From Halieaceae bacterium (lineage in GTDB: Bacteria; Pseudomonadota; Gammaproteobacteria; Pseudomonadales; Halieaceae): a stretch of 8,861 nt of DNA. Shown in pieces: positions 5,750 through 8,861 of the stretch (the stretch's first letter is position 1; every line of letters begins with the position of its first letter). The notes below the pieces were generated by a model. It searched no databases. It was not told the origin of the DNA and worked only from the letters and a program-made list of their open reading frames with translations. Location: positions 1-8,861 of the forward strand of contig CABYEX010000042.1 in assembly GCA_902518075.1 (NCBI GenBank), in the 5' to 3' direction. Both the position numbers and the translations under genes were made by a program.

Positions 5750-6610
5750 ATGACCGCATCGAGAGCGGCCATCATTGCGCTTTATGAAGGTCCCGCGTAT
5801 CTGTGGATCAAGGCAGCCCTGTATGCACTTCTGCTCGCCAATTTTGGGTTCTACCTGTTCGAGGACTGGTCGAGAACGAGTTTCTCGCTCACGGACGCCG
5901 CCAGTTTTTATGACTGGGTTCGGGAGTTCAACACGAGCTTGGACGAAGTAGCATGGTTTACTTTGTTACTGATTTTCGAGCTCGAGACCTATGTTCTAGA
6001 TGAGTCTGGATGGTCACCCCGGTTGGCGCGAATTGTGCTGCTGATCAAGGTGATCACTTTCTGGCTGATTGGGCACACGCTCTTTGTCAACTTCACTGCC
6101 CTGACGGAAATTTTGGGACCCGTCTCCGCTTCCGCCGTATCGGATCTCTGCGAACTCACGGACACTGGGCAGTCATGGTTATTCAACCTCGATTACACCT
6201 TGATCTCGTCAGAGACGTGCGAAGTTTTGCCGCAAGCCCCTCAGTACTGGGAAATCCCGGGTGAGCCCGTCGTTACGTCCTCAGCTGGTATTGATTTAGC
6301 CAGAAGACTTGCGTGGTGTGATTTTATAGAAACTGCTGCGTGGTTGAGCGTGGGCGCGGCTATGGAAGCGGCTATCAGAATCACGGATCGCGGCGTCACC
6401 TCCGGTTATGCAGTGACGGCCCTCGGCTGGCTGAAGTTTGGGCTCTACGCGTTGATTCTCGCGCTCGGCATTTACTGGGCCTACCTCGGGCACTGGGTAT
6501 ACCTTTGGGATGAATTCCTGTGGATCTTTGGCTTCGCATTTCTGGAGGTCAATCTTGATGGTTGGCGAGACGAGATTGATAATGAAGTGTCAGACGATCT
6601 TTCGAATTGA
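5750..6610 (+). CDS. Unrecognised polytopic membrane protein with intramembrane acidic residues
   Basis: A 286-residue integral membrane protein of a family I do not recognise. Hydrophobic segments lie at about 16-37, 64-83, 92-118, 188-208 and 222-268, the last long enough for two helices. That gives about six helices. A polar loop of about 65 residues (120-185) contains C134 and C157, which could pair if it faces the periplasm. Three helices carry a similar acidic pattern: LDEVAWF with E77 and E79, CDFIETAAW with E206, and WDEFLWIF with E266. In each case a Glu follows the first acidic pair by 11-12 positions. The tail is strongly acidic (DGWRDEIDNEVSDD). The ATG at 5750 has no clear Shine-Dalgarno, so translation may depend on the Coq4-like gene 47 bases upstream. 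There is no signal peptide apart from the first helix. Its position suggests, without proof, a link to the Coq4-like and PhyH proteins. Confidence 0.85.
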   Translation: MTASRAAIIALYEGPAYLWIKAALYALLLANFGFYLFEDWSRTSFSLTDAASFYDWVREFNTSLDEVAWFTLLLIFELETYVLDESGWSPRLARIVLLIKVITFWLIGHTLFVNFTALTEILGPVSASAVSDLCELTDTGQSWLFNLDYTLISSETCEVLPQAPQYWEIPGEPVVTSSAGIDLARRLAWCDFIETAAWLSVGAAMEAAIRITDRGVTSGYAVTALGWLKFGLYALILALGIYWAYLGHWVYLWDEFLWIFGFAFLEVNLDGWRDEIDNEVSDDLSN

Positions 6611-6672
6611 GCCTATTTGAGTTATCCCGCTAGGACTGAATGTATCCGTGTTGTCAGGAAGTTGAGGTGACT

Positions 6673-6683
6673 GCCTTTAAGGC
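6673..6683. repeat. Short palindrome GCCTT-T-AAGGC before the dioxygenase gene
   Basis: A perfect inverted repeat of 5-base arms around one T ends two bases before the CAGGAG Shine-Dalgarno of the dioxygenase gene. It could be a regulator half-site pair or affect initiation on the mRNA. It may also be chance. Confidence 0.2.
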
Positions 6684-6694
6684 GCAGGAGATAG

Positions 6695-7576
6695 ATGCTA
6701 ATGATCCCTACATTCGGTAACACCGCATTAGTCTCGGAGGTGGTCGCAGCCTTACGCTCATCTGGTGCGGCGATTGTCACGAATGCCGCCAGCTCGGACT
6801 TAATGCAAGTCGTCGCGGCAGAGTTACGATCTGGTTTCGATGAGTGTGCTTTGGAAGAGCAGAGCGCATTCGATGGTGGTAGGACCAATCGATTCAATCA
6901 GGTACTCCGAGCATCACCAGGCGCAGCTGAGCTTATTGAGCATGAGTGGGTGGTGGCTGTCGCTGACGAAATACTGCTCCCTCACTGTGCTAATTACACA
7001 GTAGGCAGCATGACGGCGATCGAGATTTTGCCGGGAGAAGATGGTCAGGCACTCCACCGAGATGACACCATTTACCCCATTGATCTTGCGGGGATGGAGC
7101 TGCAGATTGGGGTAATGTGGGCGATCAATGATTTCACCGCGGAGAACGGTGCTACTCGCGTTGTGCCAGGCTCTCATAGGTATTTACGGTCGTGGCACTT
7201 ACCCAGTTTGGGAGAGTGGCTCCCTGCCGAGATGCCGAACGGTTCGGCACTTTTCTATCTTGGTTCCACTTGGCATGGGGGTGGCCCGAACCATAGCCGG
7301 TCGAGCCGGATAGGACTGATCAATACTTACTGTTTAGGCTGGCTCCGCCAAGAATCAAATCAATACTTTGAAAACCCACCAAGCATCGCAAAACACTTCA
7401 GCCCAACATTGCGCGCGCTGTTGGGTTATACCCCTCACGGTAGCGGCGACGATGAGATCGGCACTTTTGTTGGAGAGTGTGATGGTTGGTTGGGTACGCC
7501 ACCCAGAGTCGCCTGGCGCGATGAGAGGGGTCAGTTGGGTGGAGAGGATAACGTCACGGAGCAGATGGGGACTTAG
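6695..7576 (+). CDS. Phytanoyl-CoA dioxygenase (PhyH) family oxygenase
   Basis: A 293-residue predicted cytoplasmic Fe(II)/2-oxoglutarate-dependent oxygenase, likely a hydroxylase of a small organic molecule. The iron-binding facial triad is complete: H121 and D123 in GQALHRDDTIYPI, and H194 in STWHGGGPNHS. R205, 11 residues after the distal His, is the expected 2-oxoglutarate carboxylate ligand. NGATRVVPGSHRY (151-163) is the usual family segment between them. The QxLHRD[DQ] form resembles the PhyH branch that includes FtmOx1-type enzymes, a similarity recalled rather than searched. The substrate cannot be deduced. CAGGAG lies four bases before the ATG at 6695. The third codon, an ATG at 6701, is an equally spaced alternative. 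It sits 84 bases after the membrane protein gene on the same strand and may be the last gene of the 5187-7576 cluster. The end (from about 270) is polar and divergent. Confidence 0.88.
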   Translation: MLMIPTFGNTALVSEVVAALRSSGAAIVTNAASSDLMQVVAAELRSGFDECALEEQSAFDGGRTNRFNQVLRASPGAAELIEHEWVVAVADEILLPHCANYTVGSMTAIEILPGEDGQALHRDDTIYPIDLAGMELQIGVMWAINDFTAENGATRVVPGSHRYLRSWHLPSLGEWLPAEMPNGSALFYLGSTWHGGGPNHSRSSRIGLINTYCLGWLRQESNQYFENPPSIAKHFSPTLRALLGYTPHGSGDDEIGTFVGECDGWLGTPPRVAWRDERGQLGGEDNVTEQMGT

Positions 7577-7798
7577 TGTCGGCAGGGTCGCCGCCGCAGA
7601 GTGAGGTACCAATCCGTTGCTGCAAATGTGTGAGCCACTATCAGATCATGTGACCATCCACTAAGTGCCACGGCTCTAGAGGTTTACTTCTCAATAATCA
7701 GGTCCCTACAGTCAGGCTTTTGCTAACAATAATTATTTGAAAGCCCTGCGCTGAGAGATTAGCGTAGGGGGAAATCTTTCCACTATGGGGGTACGGGG
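7577..7798. other. Intergenic region, no gene seen
   Basis: About 220 bases without a supported gene. An AT-rich patch includes a perfect 10-base palindrome AATAATTATT at 7728-7737, about 60 bases before the lipoprotein gene. This is a reasonable position for its promoter or an operator, but no convincing -35/-10 pair could be assigned. No clear terminator follows the dioxygenase gene. Confidence 0.4.
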
Positions 7799-8689
7799 AT
7801 GTTGGTTCGATCTGTTTTCTTCGCGACTGTGTTCAGTCTCTTGGGTGCTTGTGCTGCTGACTCGCACCAAAATAACGATGCTGCGGTTATCGCCGCCGCC
7901 AAAGCGGGCTACGACGCCTTTGCAACCGGTGATATGGAGGCATGGGCTCAAACCCAGGCCCCCGATAGCCAATGGGAAATGCCCAAGGGTTTTCCTTACG
8001 GCGGCAACTATGTGGGTCCTCAGCAAGTGATCGATGAGGTCTTCACCCCTATCGGTGAGCTCTGGCCTGACTTCAAGGTGGAGCCGACGGCGTTTCATGC
8101 GGCGGGCAATGTGGTGTTTATCGAGACAAAAATGACAGCGGGCGGTGTCACCAGTGATTCCATTCACAAAGCGGTCATCGAGAATGGCAAGTACGCCGCG
8201 TTTCAAGTCTATGACGACGCCGGCTTTATGATGGCTCACTCCACCGCCGGTGCGAGCATCGGTAAACAGTATTTTGAGGACGGCTCATCCAAGCCTTTGT
8301 TGGCAGGAAGCGGCGCAAACGCGCAGATCTGGGTGGATTACATTGCCGCGCATAACGAGAGGGATTTTGAGGCGATCGCCGCGATGAACACTGAGGACTT
8401 CCGGGGGATCGCAGCCCATGGTGAGATCGTGGAGGGCAACGCCGCCCACGCGGCCTTTTTACAAAACTGGGTGGCCGCCGAGAATCCCCGTTGGCAGGTG
8501 TGGTGGGTGATTGCTAATGATGGTGAGAACGCCGACGGTGTCATGGAGGAGTGGCTCGCCACTGGCAACGTGGTCATGACCACTGGGCCTGATGGCGCTG
8601 AGCGCAGGGCCTACGAGACGATCGATGTGTTACTGGAGAACGGCAAAGTCAAAATGCTCAACGTCGCCGTTCAAACCATGCCCGAATAA
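7799..8689 (+). CDS. Lipoprotein with two SnoaL/NTF2-like domains
   Basis: A 296-residue exported lipoprotein. The N-terminus (MLVRSVFFATVFSLLGAC) is a lipoprotein signal with lipobox LGAC and lipidated C18. The next residues, AADS, put no Asp right after the Cys, so outer-membrane sorting is likely. The mature part falls into two similar halves. Residues 28-148 start AVIAAAKAGYDAFATGDME and residues 174-295 start NAQIWVDYIAAHNERDFEA. Both open with a helix, a turn with an acidic residue and a following helix, then strands, which is the cone-shaped alpha+beta pattern of SnoaL/NTF2-like proteins. Such domains bind or convert small hydrophobic ligands, or serve as structural modules. No catalytic residues can be assigned. 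A GGGGG run seven bases before the ATG is the best ribosome-binding candidate. A GC-rich hairpin follows 44 bases after the stop. Confidence 0.85.
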   Translation: MLVRSVFFATVFSLLGACAADSHQNNDAAVIAAAKAGYDAFATGDMEAWAQTQAPDSQWEMPKGFPYGGNYVGPQQVIDEVFTPIGELWPDFKVEPTAFHAAGNVVFIETKMTAGGVTSDSIHKAVIENGKYAAFQVYDDAGFMMAHSTAGASIGKQYFEDGSSKPLLAGSGANAQIWVDYIAAHNERDFEAIAAMNTEDFRGIAAHGEIVEGNAAHAAFLQNWVAAENPRWQVWWVIANDGENADGVMEEWLATGNVVMTTGPDGAERRAYETIDVLLENGKVKMLNVAVQTMPE

Positions 8690-8733
8690 TGACTGGTGGC
8701 TTGACCTCAAGCCCCACTGACGTAAATTGACAG

Positions 8734-8758
8734 GCGTTCCCGCCCAACGGCGGGACGC
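8734..8758 (+). terminator. GC-rich hairpin after the lipoprotein gene
   Basis: CCCGCC (8739-8744) pairs with GGCGGG (8749-8754) around a CAAC loop. GCGT (8734-8737) pairs with ACGC (8755-8758), leaving one T bulged. The stem is strong, but the following bases are TAAAAAGC rather than a T run. It may act as a plus-strand terminator or protect the 3' end. It lies only 27 bases before the next start codon, so it could also sit in that gene's 5' leader. Confidence 0.45.
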
Positions 8759-8785
8759 TAAAAAGCATAACAAGGAGGTGAATCC

Positions 8786-8861
8786 ATGACCACCGTACTC
8801 AAGAAATCAGGGCTGCTGTGTATGATGTTGCTGGCTGCATTCGTGCAAACGGCCGTGGCGG
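8786..8861 (+). CDS. Start of an exported protein (3' end outside window)
   Basis: The gene begins at ATG 8786 and continues past the right edge, so only 25 residues are visible: MTTVLKKSGLLCMMLLAAFV, then QTAVA. This is a Sec signal peptide with a KK n-region, a Leu/Met-rich core and an AVA cleavage site. No lipobox is evident, because the Cys sits too early in the core. The ribosome-binding site AAGGAGGTGA (8772-8781) is almost fully complementary to the 16S anti-Shine-Dalgarno and spaced normally, implying strong translation. The mature function is unknown. Confidence 0.8.
   Translation, partial: MTTVLKKSGLLCMMLLAAFVQTAVA

Noticed and set aside
7733..8239. 168-residue minus-strand open frame
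   Set aside because: It is antisense to the NTF2-like lipoprotein and has no domain pattern.
1..8861. CRISPR array, tRNA, rRNA, insertion sequence
   Set aside because: No regularly spaced repeats, cloverleaf, rRNA-like stretch, transposase or terminal inverted repeats were seen on reading.

Overview
This window looks like chromosomal DNA from a marine or aquatic gammaproteobacterium. That is an inference from gene content, namely a bacterial Coq4-like protein, a phytanoyl-CoA-dioxygenase-like enzyme, an exported GH29 fucosidase, an SnoaL/NTF2-like lipoprotein and moderate GC with Gram-negative export signals. Halieaceae (OM60/NOR5-type) or a relative would fit, but no taxonomic marker is present. 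There are no rRNA or tRNA genes, CRISPR arrays or recognisable transposases.

Layout. (1) 1-1440 is an AT-richer, poorly conserved block. It opens with the 3' end of a plus-strand membrane protein (3-170). A run of three very small minus-strand genes follows (1041 down to 394), the last two joined by a TGATG stop/start overlap. The block ends with a minus-strand remnant of a DMT-like transporter (1438 down to 1196) that lacks its 5' part and has an in-frame stop. (2) 1433-3206 holds three plus-strand genes: a GNAT acetyltransferase of the COG3818 type, a periplasmic protein-tyrosine-phosphatase-like protein with a shortened HCx4R signature, and a small exported protein of unknown function. (3) 3226-5043/5076, on the minus strand, encodes an exported alpha-L-fucosidase with an extra C-terminal beta-rich domain. 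(4) 5187-7576 has three plus-strand genes with short gaps: a Coq4-like protein, an unrecognised polytopic membrane protein, and an Fe(II)/2-oxoglutarate oxygenase of the PhyH family. A sigma70-like promoter candidate lies ahead of them. (5) 7799-8689 encodes a lipoprotein with two NTF2-like domains, followed by a hairpin. A further exported protein with a near-perfect Shine-Dalgarno begins at 8786 and runs off the right edge.

How the genes work together. No single pathway unites the window. The fucosidase would release fucose in the periplasm. The Coq4-like protein is a quinone-pathway candidate, and its two downstream neighbours may be co-transcribed with it. The other exported proteins have no known partners here. 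The least explained parts are the small-gene block on the left and the Coq4/membrane protein/PhyH cluster. Both are offered as candidates, not as demonstrated systems.
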